From positions 169,002,815-169,066,814 of the forward strand of contig CM070900.1 of NCBI GenBank assembly GCA_036417435.1: DNA of 64,000 bases, given 5' to 3'. The notes beneath the pieces were generated by a model. It was not told the origin of the DNA. It worked only from the letters and a program-made list of their open reading frames with translations, and did no database searches. Within the stretch, counting starts at the first letter, position 1, and every line of letters starts with the position of its first letter. The translations under genes and the position numbers were made by a program. Shown piece by piece: positions 35,731-48,338 of this stretch. This stretch comes from Inia geoffrensis. Its lineage: Eukaryota > Chordata > Mammalia > Artiodactyla > Iniidae.

Positions 35731-38700
35731 AATGATCACATTTCATCATGGACGCACGTATCATCAGGCTGGACGAAGGTTCCTAACTTCTTTCTCCAAG
35801 TGTGTTGTATAAAATGTGATATGAAAACTTCAGAAAACTTCAGCCACAAATTATCATCATTTGTTTGCATCTTGGCTGAAAAACAACTTTAATTGCTAGA
35901 TCATTTTGAGGAACTGTGTGAGCTCTCTGTATATTCATAAAAGAGAGCCAGATCCCTTGGAAATCCCCCAACCCTCTTAATTATCTGGCCCAATTTATAA
36001 AAATAGCACGCTGTGATAATATCAAAGACATTGAAGACATTCATCTTTAGCAAGAATCTAGTGGGAATGGTAGATATAACATTGGAGAGCCATATAATTT
36101 TATGAAATATATATAGAGAGAGCTAACATATGCTGTATGAAAATTAAATATCTGTATGATATAAGCATTCAAGGTTCCCTAGGAAAGGTAAAATTATTGT
36201 CATTTCCTCAAACTGAACACTTTATGAATGACCACTGTTATTTATAAGAGAAACATAGGAAGAATTAAATTATCCTAACTGCCTAGCCAATATCCATTGT
36301 CTTCATCCTCCTTATAAAGAGAAATATAATTTGTGTTGGCTATAGTCCTATTTATTAGTAATTGCATTTTCAAACTCACTTACAGTAGAGGGGATAATGG
36401 CATGAAACTCAATTGTTCAAAAAAGGTGAAAATGCAAGTCTATGACATTTGCCTACCTCCACATTCTATCTGAATTGCTGACACAATGCATAGAAGTGGA
36501 ACTGTTCTCATGAGCTTAAAAGGACAAAAGCCCAAGCCAAGACTGATGTAATAGGGAGTTAAAAAATATTGTGGGACACTAATGAGTCATTTGCAGTGTA
36601 ATGCATATAAATAAATGCCACCCAGTTCTACTCCACCCCAAATAACTGAGGTGCTTCCTCCCTCAGCTGCTGGAAGCAATGGCATGGATAACTCTCAGCT
36701 GAATCCCACCCCTAGATTTTCCTTCAGCTGAAGGGTGCTGCATTGTCCAAGGCAAACCTTTCAGAGCAGCTGGGATCCAACAACCAGATGATGTGGAGAC
36801 CTGGTATAAAGCCCCATCCTCTTACCGCAGGTTGAAAGAATATTGATGTGCCCTCCTAGCTCTACTGCTCCCATAGAATGGACTGAGACCTTGGATGCAA
36901 CTGAAACACAGTATAATTTTAACTTCTTTCCAGTCCTCTTCCCTTTGTACCACCTCCAAGTGTGGATGATGAGAGCATTCTGAAATAAGTTTTCTGTCTG
37001 CAAATCCCTGCAAGTCTCAAAAGTCTGGAACTACTTAGGGTTTACGAATAGGATTATGATCGTGAAAGCAAAACATGCATTTAATAAGCATTTGTTATGC
37101 TTTCATCTTCCTAACTAAACAAAATAAGTACTCATAGGGTAATTTTTTTAACCTATAGCTAAGGTCATTGCTGTGCATAAACATTTTGATTAATGTTCTT
37201 AAAAGGATTAGATTTAATTGCAATTATTTAAAGATTATAACTCATAGGATGTATTGTCATGTTTTGAAAATGAATTATATAATGCAAAGAGTAATACATG
37301 TAAAATAATTCTGACAATTCAAAAAAAATTTAAAGTGATATTAATATTTCTACTGTTTTATGAACATTTTAGTATAATGAATTAAGTCTTGTTTAAGTTG
37401 TTATATATCATGTAAAAATTCTCACAGACACTCCCAAGTTCCTGAAATCTATGTTTGGAGTATTCTGGGTTTTTTTTTTTTTTTTTTTGTAATATAAAAA
37501 TTAAAGCAGTCTCTAAACCTTTTAAGAAATATATTTTACAAGACAAGCTACATATAAATAATTAATGGAGGTAAATGAAATTAGAAAACAAAAACTATCA
37601 GAACATTGGCATAAAATGTGTATTGATGTAGCCATATTAAAGAGGGCCAGGAAGTAAATTAGAAACATGTATAGTGCTTCTAATCTTTTTTCCAAAGTAA
37701 GCAAAATTCGCTTCTAATATAAAGTCATTCTGTATTTTATAGAAAAATGCTAATTCTGGATACTATTCTTATTAACTCTATGTAATTACAGAAATCAAAT
37801 AGATTCTATGATTTTTTGACATAGAAAAACTGAACACTCAACAACAAATTGTTCTATTGCTATCAGAATCACTTGTTACGTATCTCTTAAAAAAAAAAAA
37901 AAAAAGACAACTTTGACAAACAGACCATCCTCCCACCAGCACCCACCTCACCCCCCACCCCCAACCCCCCCACCCCCGGCCAAGCTCTAACAAAAGCATT
38001 AATGTCTTCTGCAAGTGATAGCGTGGCTTCTCATGTCAGTGCAATAAAAATCTAAGTTGAAATAAAGAGTTAGGAAGGACTATTTACTTTATCGTATTTC
38101 TAGAAAAATGATTAGCATTAGTGGTCTCTTTTGTTTTTCTGTTCTCCTCACAAAAATAACTGAGCATTTACTGACTATGAAAAGAAATGGATGACAAAGC
38201 AGACAAGCACAGAGCCTCTTAGAAGCTGATAAATAGAAAAGCCCATTGTTAAGAGAAGAAAAAAAAAAAATAACTTCTATTCTTACCAAAGGAATATAAA
38301 GAATGTCATTGAAGCAAATGCAGTCTTCATTGCAATAAACAAGGAAAGCAATAATGGTCAAGTGAATATTTGTACTGTAATTTATTATACTAATGGCTAT
38401 TAAATTATGCCAAGGGATAATTTATCTAACAATTTTAATTAAAACATCTGTTCACATTCCAAGGTAGGCTATGAATGATTAACTTTCTTGCATGGCTTTT
38501 GTTTCTGTGTATTTTTCTTTCAAGTAAATCAAAGATATTTATTAGGTATGATGGCATCTTAATTTGTTCAAATGATTTGATCTTTAGCAAATAATCAAAA
38601 GAAGAGCTAAATAGGAACAATAATACATAAAGAACAAATAACTTTGGAATCCAGGAAAACTGCCTTTTTAAGGAAACTCAGAATAGCCTGCTCATCACAT

Positions 38701-39555
38701 CAGCATCTTCTACTGCAAGCAAAAGGCCTATCCATCCTTGTTTATTTCCCATAAGGGACCACGGTGGTTTTAATCCAGCAGGAAATAAGTCAACACAAAT
38801 AAGATTAAAACGTTCTGAAATGTAGTTTGGGAGACATATATATGGCTAAGTGCATGTACAAGGGTATTTTTATTTCAACTACTCTTAATTATTTCAATGT
38901 TTTACATAGTTAAAATAAAATTTTCTTTGTGACTGGGTTATGCTAGCCTGAAGGCTCTTAACCTATTCTAAAAACGACGTACTTTAAATTGTACTGACAG
39001 CAAATAATAATGATTACATATATACATATACTCTATCTTAGGAAATAAACTGAAAATAATCAAAGAATTTGGTGATTTATGATTTAAATATGTTATTACA
39101 GGTTATATTTGATATGTTTTCGAAAATATCAATGAATCAGTCTCATTGAAATAAATACATATTTTGGAATAAATCAAATAAAATAATGTTTATTCTGTGC
39201 ACTAAAACGTGCACAAAATTATACAGAAAATGAGGAATAATGAGATGATCTTTTTTTTAAAAAAGGCCTACATGTAAACCATACTATGCAATTTAAAATC
39301 TTTGCCTATAATGAAGTCCAATAATCTTTCACAATTCTTTAACCATCTTTTATTTATTTAAATTTCTTTCCTTACTTCTTTGAACTTTCCTGTTTAATAT
39401 TATTCCTTTGATTAAACATTATACTTTAAAATTACTGTGATTAAATAAGTAGAAAATAAAACCTCAGCTACCAGATGTAATTATTTTACTTCTAATCTAT
39501 TTGAACAACTTAAATAATCACTTGTACCTGACAAAACAAGCTGTATCCTGTCATC
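35731..39555. other. Unassigned AT-rich DNA
   Basis: No transposable element or exon was recognised in nearly 4 kb apart from the C-rich tract at 37951-37977. Stretches of unique-looking sequence occur around 36590-37030 and 38020-38750. Confidence 0.45.
37951..37977 (-). other. G-quadruplex-forming motif
   Basis: Four C runs on the plus strand (6, 5, 7 and 5) separated by A, AA and A give the minus strand four G runs with loops of 1 to 2 bases. This exceeds the usual G3+N1-7 rule. A poly(A) run lies shortly upstream at about 37890-37905. Confidence 0.85.
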
Positions 39556-39569
39556 AAAATGCTAATATA

Positions 39570-39744
39570 GGGCTTCCCTGGTGGCGCAGTGGTTGAGAGT
39601 CCGCCTGCCGATGCAGGGGACACGGGTTCGTGCCCCAGCCCGGCAAGATCCCACATGCCGAACGGCTGGGCCCGTGAGCTCGTCCGAAGCCTGTGCTCCA
39701 CAACGGGAGAGGCCACAACAGTGACAGGCCCACGTACCGCAAAA
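39570..39744 (+). mobile_element. CHR-type SINE with internal deletions
   Basis: Short form lacking about 30 bases around 39660-39685 compared with its neighbours. Perfect target duplication 'aaaatgctaatata' at 39556-39569 and 39745-39758. Confidence 0.96.
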
Positions 39745-39758
39745 AAAATGCTAATATA

Positions 39759-41808
39759 AATCAGTTATTTTATTATATTCAGTAATATGGGTTCAAATTT
39801 GCACTGCTACAAATTTTAGTAATATTCATGATAATTTTAATACCCGTTTTGATTTAATGACATTCTCCCTCCACAACTGCTAAATGTATGTGGTTTTATT
39901 TTTTCCACACTACAGGACTTTTTCCTGTTATCATTTATAATTAGGGTTGTCCGCAGCAATGTGAAAAAAAAATGCAATGATATTCATTAAGTACCCAACT
40001 GAATTTGTGAACCTGACTACATTAAATGAATGCCCACAAAATCAGAATGAGTACATTAATATTTTGAAATTTGAATTAATATTAGTATTAAAAACACTTG
40101 GTGTACATTTCTCATTTTCTATTCACAGTTTTCAAGTGGAGGTCACATATGAGATCCTGCCTCTGTGCATAGTAAAAGGGGAGCTTTGCCATCAGTTTAT
40201 GATCTGATTAGTCCATCTACATATTTATTATGTGGGAGACAGTTTGCCTGAGAGTAGAGAAGTCAAAAGGTAAAAACAGTTTGTCACTTCCTGTCCTCTC
40301 TCTGCTCCCGGCAACATGGAGCTGGGGAGTGAGGAGAAAAGTGCAAACTCACCCCCAGGAGGAAAGAAAAACATCTTAGGCATCCAATGAAATCCAGTGA
40401 TTACTGTATCGATTTAACTTTCATTTTATTCTGTAGTGGTTCAACACAACCCAACATTATATTTCATTATTCTCCATGTGTCTGAGTGGTTTTATTACGC
40501 TTACATTATTTAAATTAACAGAAGATATTCTACATTAAAAGTCTTCATAGATACAATAGCTTCCACAAAAATAGGGACATTTCAACTGAAACAATACAAC
40601 ATATGGATTGAATATTAATCTATTATAGACAGAGATAAGGGGGCCATCGCTGGATTGAGACCCATCTAAGGGAGATTTAAGAATGTGCTAATGTTGCTGG
40701 ATTGTCTTTGCTAAACTCAAGCAACTTTTACAGCCTGGAACAGATGGAAACGTTATTTAAGTATACGGCTATAGCCCAGATATAAAATTAGTCCTAGAAC
40801 ACAGCTTTGTTTTTATTGTGTGATTCTTAAGTTATGTGAGCACAAAGGGCTTCACTGCAGTAAGTTTTAATACATTACATGAGGTATTCCACTTGCATTT
40901 TTAATAAATAGGGTATTACAATTCAATTAAATGAATGTTAAAAGTCTTAACACTAGTATTAAGAACTCGAAGTTACATAGGTAGGTTGGGGAAATATTCA
41001 GAGTGACGTGCAATTGTTTTTCGTTGTAGTTGTAGTGTCTCCTTTCTTTAGGTATCTCATAGCTATGTATTCTGATGATTTGGATCAGCGTTGGAGAGTT
41101 CTTCTTTCCTAAAATACTCATTCCTATGTAATCTAATGGATCTTCTTCTGTGAATTCAGCCATGACTAATGAACTTTTATTTTTTAAATAATCATTTAAA
41201 TGTACTTTGAAGAGTTAGCTGGTGACTACTTGGTTCTTAAGTTTCACAAATTAAACCCTATTTTTTAAAAAAGAATATTCCTTCAGGCCTTGAAGAAAAA
41301 TATGGAATCTATGACAGTCTGTGGTTGCTTACAGGAATTAAATAACAAAATTAAGTCTTTTTGAACTTTCTTCACCTAAGAAAAAGACTTAGAGGGCTTT
41401 TAAGGTAGGTTTTTCAATGCTGGACGTTGTTGAGATTTAATTTTTCCTGCTTATATTTCAGAAGCATAATTAATGTGTCTACATTAACATTTCAGGCTTT
41501 TCTTCTTGGACCACATATTGTGCAATTATCAAGTCTGGGGCATTCTACAAGTGCCTCTCCATAGCACCACTGAAGTAAAACACTAGCTCTGACAAAGTTT
41601 CAGCTTGTTTATTAACATGTTTCCTAATTATACACATATTTTTATATTCTGAGAATACAACCTATGTAGTACTCAGGCATACAGTAAACTATCCTCAAAT
41701 ATGAGGGTTTTCATATTATATTCATTCTGGACAAAATACATGGCAGTTTTTAGTAGTGCATAAACAATATAATTCCAATTCTAGAAGTACTGTTGCATTT
41801 CTATTGCA

Positions 41809-41858
<50 letters not shown>

Positions 41859-42604
41859 CTGTTGATCTTGCTTCTGTGAAGGATCCCAATAGCTAGATAG
41901 TATAGTGAGGAAATGATGTAAAAACAGTGGAATTTATAAATCTGATGTAGATGGAATACAAGTTTAAAGCAAATTCTAGCATTATGTTCCATGGTGCCCA
42001 TTAAGATATATAATTTTAACACAGATTGCTTCAATCCATGGCTTTGGAAAAAAATGATAGCTGTGGTCCAGAGCATTTAGATTTTCATACAATAAATATT
42101 TTGGAGAAAATGTTATTTTTCATTTTTAAGACATCTCCCACACTTCAAAGAAATAACCTCAAGTTTTGCCTCAATACATGAATCTAACATAAAGAGCTTC
42201 TGCAAGTGAGTTTGTTCATCTCAGCAAAAGTCATACAGGGCAACAATGAGTATGTGAGATAGTGCAGTAGATCATTTAACACAACTCAATGTTTTGGACT
42301 AGCTTGAAATGCAAGAGGTAAAACTTTTATTGCCAAACCAGAATCCCAGTTAGGGTTTAAGGTCAGTAAAATACAAATACACATCATGATGAATGTTCTT
42401 ACTATTAAATTTTTAGTTAAAGCATTTCAAAGAAATACATTTAAAAACCAAAATAACCAAATGCATGCTGCTAAGTATATATATGGCTTTAGCTTGAGTG
42501 AAGACTGTGAAATAATATCAGAAATGATATCAGAGTTTAAGATACTGGTTTAAAATATGATAATAAATTAATTAAATGAGTAATGATGGAATCTGCACCA
42601 AATC
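39759..42604. other. Unassigned AT-rich DNA with a TG repeat
   Basis: No element recognised except the dinucleotide repeat at 41812-41857. Confidence 0.45.
41812..41857. repeat. (GT)n microsatellite
   Basis: A perfect GT/TG tract of about 46 bases. Confidence 0.97.
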
Positions 42605-42610
42605 TCTTTC

Positions 42611-43098
42611 TGATCTGTCACCTACAAATTGGCACTTGCCATCTACCTCTACAAGGATCAAATTATGGGCCGCTGCAGCTGCTGACCTTCAACACCCCCT
42701 GAAAGGAGTTCAGGGTGGAGATCAGGAATGAGGCACTGTGTGCTCTGGGAAAAACTGGCAGAACAGGCCTCCAGATAGTTAGATATTTTCAGGAGACAAT
42801 TTTATGAGCCCAATTCTTGTGTCTCCTCATATCTAGATAAGCACTAAAATCCTTCATGGTGACGTCTGATCCTCATGACTAGCCATAACCTTCACGACAC
42901 CAACAGAAATTTTCTGCAAAAAAATATGTGCTTGATTGCATGTACTCCGCCTTCACCAAAATCACATATATACTGGCCTTCCTCCCTACCTCTTCGGAGC
43001 AAGAGCTATCTGAAATGCTATTTCCCAGGCTATAGTCCTTATTTTGCCCCAAATTTAACTCACAACTCTCACGTTGTGCATTTTTTTTTCAGTCGACA
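42611..43098 (+). mobile_element. Solo ERV LTR, probably ERVK-like
   Basis: A 488-bp block of balanced composition running from 'tgatctgtcacctacaaatt' to 'tttttcagtcgaca' (TG...CA). Flanking 6-mers are 'tctttc' and 'tcttta' (5 of 6 match), which fits a 6-bp target duplication. The 3' part has a promoter-like and R/U5-like order: 'acatatatactggcc', 'cttcggagcaagagc', then a pyrimidine-rich end. It resembles LTRs of cetartiodactyl betaretrovirus-like ERVs. No internal region is adjacent. Class assignment is tentative. Confidence 0.68.
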
Positions 43099-43104
43099 TC
43101 TTTA

Positions 43105-43438
43105 GTTTTTAATATATACATACAAGAGGCATCTAAATACTGTTTCCTACTTCTGTTTCTTGAAAATCATCAGAGTTTCTACTCATAATATGTCGTCCAG
43201 GATTGCAAAAACAGGGCAATAACTACAGATCCAGAGAGAAAAAGCACATGTTATTGTCAGCATCAGAAATCAATTCTGTGATTTTCATTGTAATGTCTTC
43301 TGCTTTCCCTCATTTTTATGAACTTGCCTTCATGAAAAACTAATTAATTAAACTTCATTAATATGTTTGGGCCTTGTTTGCATGCTTTCTTTTTCTAAGA
43401 GCAGAAAACCTTACGAATCTTATTTTAAAACCTATCTT
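43105..43438. other. Short unassigned gap
   Basis: Nothing recognised. Confidence 0.5.
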
Positions 43439-43451
43439 AAAAGGCAAATCT

Positions 43452-43794
43452 GGACTTCCCTGGTGGCACAGTGGTTAAGAATCCACCTGCCAATGCAGGG
43501 GTCATGGGTTTGAGCCCTGGTTCGGGAAGATCCCACATGCCGAGGAGCAACTAAGCCCATGCACCACAGCTACTGAGCCTGTGCTCTACATCCCGCGAAC
43601 CACAACTACTGAGGCTGCATGCCACAACTACTGAAGCCCGCACGCCTAGAGCCCATGCTCCACAACAAGAGACACCACTGCAATGAGAAGCCCACACACC
43701 GCAACGAAGAGTAGCTCCCAATCACTGCAACTAGAGAAAGCCCGCATGCAGCCACAAACACCCAAGGCAGCCAAAAGTAAATAAAATTTTTTTA
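43452..43794 (+). mobile_element. Long-form, older CHR-type SINE
   Basis: Head 'ggacttccctggtggcacag', B box 'gggtttgagccc', and the full-length body with duplicated 'ccacaactactgag' blocks, ending 'agccaaaagtaaataaa'. Target duplication 'aaaaggcaaatct' at 43439-43451 and 43795-43807. It keeps extra sequence absent from the short copies. Confidence 0.95.
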
Positions 43795-43807
43795 AAAAGG
43801 CAAATCT

Positions 43808-46362
43808 TACCAACATCTTGAAAGTTAAATCTTACTAATTTAGTATTTACTAACTCATATTAATCTGATAAAGTACTCATATTTACTAACTCATATTAAT
43901 CTGATAAAGTACTCTCTTTTTGAATACTATGTTTAATGGCACCATCAAATAGCATCTAAAAACCTAGTAACAATTTTTATAAATTAAAACCACAAGTCTA
44001 TATCCTCTAGGTTGGAAGCACAGAACTAATCTATTAGATTTTTACCTAATATGATAAATTATCTTAAACATTGCACATATTAAAGAACCATATATATAAC
44101 CATATATATAAATATAAATTGTCCTTTGACTTACTACAGAAATAATGCTACTGTGTGTTTGATGAACCTCATAATATCTATACATATTAACTTATTAAAT
44201 GTTAATGACACCTATCAAATAAGTAAAAAATTATATTGTACTAGGCAATTTGGGGTTACCTCTGTAAGATAGTTTAGTCTTATTAAACAATTTGAGATAA
44301 CCTTCTCAGATATCTAAAATTTGGGGTGAGAAGAGAACACAGAACTGCAGATATTCTAAAGTGATTGTTTTCCCAATGTAAGCACATGCTGATCTTCTTC
44401 TATAGATTTGTGTAAATATATGAGTTGAGATATCCAATTCTGACAGTAAGGCAGTGCCCATATCCTAGAAAATGCTCTTTTTTGGAAATGTAGAAAACTG
44501 CTTACTAAAGTGCATAAAACACATTTAAAGGCACTGTTGAGCAAATGAAAAGGGATGAAGGCAAATCATCCTCAGAGGCCAACAGGAAGCATGTCTCTAG
44601 AGATGTAAACTACCACCTCAACCAAGACTGCCCTAGGGAGGAGGAAGACTTCTGTTAACTTAGAGAGTCCTTTTGAACAGCTCTGTGGAGCCAACAACCA
44701 GGGTCTGGTGCCTGCAAAAGGGGAGGAAGCTGACAGGAAGCTTCACCCTAACCGCTGTTCCCACAGGGCTATGAAACTGTGAAGCTGGAGAGGGGGAAAT
44801 AACCCTTAGGAAACAGAGAGAAAGCAGGAAAGCTGTCTCAACCCCATTCAGGATGGAGGGGGAAATGTTCCTTTAAATACTTATACCTCAAGTTTGGGTA
44901 CATGTAGATTGAAGAAATGGATTCATCTCACTTCTCTAGTGTCTTTGAGACAGAGATTGAGAGAGAGAAGAGGGAACAGCAAGAGTAACTACAACAAGAC
45001 TCCTAAAGCTAAGTTATTTATTTAAAAATGATTGACAATTATACTCCCTAGACGCCAACAAAAGCAACATGCACACATTTGTTGAAAAAGAAAATATGCA
45101 ACCAAGGATTTTAAGGATTCTGACAAATAGAATCGATAACATTATTATCTTGAAGTTTTATCAATGTTTGATTTATGTAATTTGAATCAATAATATCAGA
45201 TGAATATAAATTTGGGGTTGTATGTACTTTGCATGTTGTTAAGATGAAATAATATTCCGCTGACGGGATTATTCAACTAAGGTATGAAGGTGTACAGGAT
45301 TTGTTTGAGCATTAAGATGCTTCTGAAAAAGCCATGAATTACGGATGCCCTTTCTCCATGGGAGAACTTACAAGACAAAATAGATTTTTGTTAAAACTGT
45401 AAGGTTCTGAGCCAGACAACAAAGATAAAATAAAAGTTCAGCCATGAGCTCTTTTCTTAAAATGCTAAAAAAGGGTAATTGATTTTAAGCTAAAATGGTA
45501 GAAAAAAAGATGGACCTTTCCTGAAAATGACAGGAGAACAGCAAAGAAAAATGACAAAGTAAAGATAAAGCAGATGGGAATATTACTTAAGCCTAATGCT
45601 CTCATAAGCAATGCAGAGATAAAGTTTGTAGAAGCAAAGAGCAGTATTGATGATCAATAGGCTCCTAAGATGTGAAGCTGTACTGTATTCAGAGCATCAT
45701 CAAATCAGGAAATGTACTGCCTTGTGTGAAGTCTCAGTTCTTTTAAACACTATTTAGGTCCTCATTTGATTCATTTTCTATAGCTCAGGCTTCCCAAGTC
45801 ACACTCCAAGTGTTGAAATTTTAGAGGAACAATCTGACAGTCTTCTTCACCCAGTTCAAAACCTTTTAAGATTTAGACACTGTTTTAAAAATCAAGACCA
45901 AATTATCACTTTTTATTATGATAAAAGCTCACTGTCAAACACATTTTATATCTGGAGGATTTAGTCATTCTTCACTATTAACTTAAACACATTCTTCCAC
46001 TCTGTCACAGGCATAGCAGGAAAACCACAGGCTTTTCCTGAATCGGCAGGTCCGTTTCGTGTTGGAAGGTTGTATTGTATATATCATTGGTCTTAAAACT
46101 GGGTAGGAAAATATCCTGATATTAGTGTAAACACATGTACTTTTAAACAAATCAATATTCAGACCTTGTCATCCACATAGACTCTTATAATGTCAATTTG
46201 TGTGTAAAATTGTTTCTCCCAGAAGAAAACAGCTATATTACCATGGTGCTTTGCACCCAGATGTAAAAATATCCAGGGCACCAAAACATGGAACAATTCA
46301 AAAAACTGATGTCAGTAAAATTTCTTTTAACAAAGATACAAAGCCCTCACATCTATTTTATT
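43808..46362. other. Unassigned DNA with a 36-bp tandem duplication
   Basis: No element or exon recognised. 44540-44950 is less AT-rich than its surroundings but matches no family I know. Confidence 0.45.
43844..43914 (+). repeat. Two-copy 36-bp tandem duplication
   Basis: 43844-43878 and 43880-43914 are identical over 35 bases ('tatttactaactcatatt...' to '...aaagtactc'), one base apart. No divergence, so the duplication is recent. Confidence 0.95.
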
Positions 46363-46377
46363 AAGAGTTGCTGCTAT

Positions 46378-48338
46378 CGTGGTGCTTCAAGATGGTAAAC
46401 GAGTAAGACGTGGAGATCACCTTCCTCCCCACAAATACATCAGAAATACATCTACATGTGGAACAACTCCTACAGAACACCTACTGAACTCTGGCAGAAG
46501 ACCTCAGACTTCCCAAAAGGCAAAACACTCCCCATGTACCTAGGTGGGGCAAAAGAAAAAAGAAAAAACAGAGACAAAAGAATAGGGACGGGACCTGCAC
46601 CTCTGGAAGGGAGCTGTGAAGGAGGGAAAGTTTCCACACACTAGGAAGCCCCTTTCGTGGGCGGGGACAGGGGGTGGGCGGGGGGTAAACTTCAGAGCCG
46701 TGGAGGAGAGTGCAGCAACAGGGGTGCAGAGGGCAAAGCAGAGAGACTCCCACACAGAGGATCAGTGCCGACCAGCACTCACCAGCACGAGAGGCTTGTC
46801 TGCTCACCCGCCAGGGTGGTCGGGGGCTGGGAGCTGAGGCTCCGGCTTCAGAGGTCAGATCCCAGGAGAGGACTGGGGTTGGCTGCGTGAACACAGCCTG
46901 AAGGGGGCTAGTGCGCCAAAGCTAGCAAGGAGGGAGTCCGGGAAAAGGTCTGGAACTGCCTAAGAGTCAAGAGACCATTGTTTCAGGGTGTACGAGGAGA
47001 GGGGATTCCTTCCCTGTCTGCCCACAGAAGGCAGAGCACTGCCTAAACGAGCTCCAGAGATGGGCGTGACCGCGGCTATCAGCGCGGACACAACAGACAG
47101 GCATGAAACGCTAAGTCTGCTGCTGCAGCCACCAAGAAGCCTGCGTGCAAGCACAGGTCACTATCCACACCTTGCCCCTCCCCCGCTGGGAGCCTGTGCA
47201 GCCTGCCACTGCCAGGGTCCTGTGATGCAGGGACAAATTTCCCAGGAGAACACATGGCGCACCCCAGGCTGTTGCAATGTCATGCCGGCCTCTGCCGCAG
47301 CAGGCTCGGCCCGCATTCCGTACCCCTCCATCCCCCTGGCTTGAGTGAGCCAGAGCCCCCTAATCAGCCGCTCCTTTAACCCGCTCCTGTCTGGCTGGAG
47401 AAACGACACCCTCAGAGGACCTATATGCACAGGTGGGGCCAAAACCAAAGCTGAACCCCAGGAGCTGTGTGAACAAAGAAGAGAAAGAGAAATTTCTCCA
47501 TACAGCTTCAGGAGCAGCGGATTAAATCACCACAATCAATTTGATGTACCCTGCATCTCTGGAGTACCTGAATAGACAATGAATCATCCCAAAATTGAGG
47601 CGGTGGAATTTGGAAGCAACTGTAGACTTCGGGTTTGCTGTCTGCAAGTGACTTGTTTCTGATTTTTATGTTTATCTTAGTCTAGTTTTTAGCACTTGAT
47701 ATCATTGGTGGATTTGTTTATTGGTTTGGTTGCTCTCTTCTACGTTTTATTACTTAAAAAAATTTTTTTTATTTTAATACTTATTTTTTAATTTTTAAAA
47801 AATTTTTTATTTATTTATATATCTATCTTTACTTTTTTCTCCCTCTTCTTCTGAGCCATCTGGCTGACAGGCCTGGTATCAGGCTTGAGCCTCTGAGGTG
47901 GGAAAGCTCAGTTCAACACATTGGACCACCAGAGAACTCTACCCCATGTAATATCAATTGGCAAGAGCTCTTGCGGAGATTGCCATCTCAATGCTAAGAC
48001 CCAGCTCCACTCAACAGCCAGAAAAGCTCCAGTACTGGACACCCTAAGCCAAAAAACTAGCAAGACAATAACACAACACAACCCATTAGCAGAGAGGCTG
48101 CCTAAAATCGTAATAAGGTCACAGACACCCCAAAACACACGACTGGATGTGGCCCTGCCCACCACAAAGACAAGATCCAGACTAATCCAACAGAACACAG
48201 GCACCAGTCCCCTCCACCACAAAGCCTACACTAGCCCCTGAACTAACCTCGCCCACTGGGGGCAGACACCAAAAACAACGGGAACTACGAACCTGCAGCC
48301 TGTGAAAAACAAACCCCAAACATAGTAAGTTAAGCAAA
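46378..48338 (+). promoter_or_regulatory. L1 5'UTR / internal promoter region
   Basis: A GC-rich stretch, especially 46600-47480, in an otherwise AT-rich window. It has no stable long frame; the open frames of 70-137 codons on both strands are compositional. In L1 elements the 5'UTR carries the pol II promoter that drives the element. Here it is present at full length but with few CpGs left. Confidence 0.85.

Noticed and set aside
43452..43794. Internal repeats of 'ccacaactactga' as a CRISPR-like array
   Set aside because: They belong to the long-form SINE body; this is a nuclear mammalian sequence with no regular spacers.
46481..46894. 137-codon minus-strand frame in GC-rich DNA, gene-like at first sight
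   Set aside because: It lies in the L1 5'UTR, where GC-rich composition gives open frames on both strands; no domain is visible.
46600..47480. Possible CpG island marking a host promoter
   Set aside because: The GC-rich block is the L1 5'UTR and is followed by L1 ORF1, not by a host gene.
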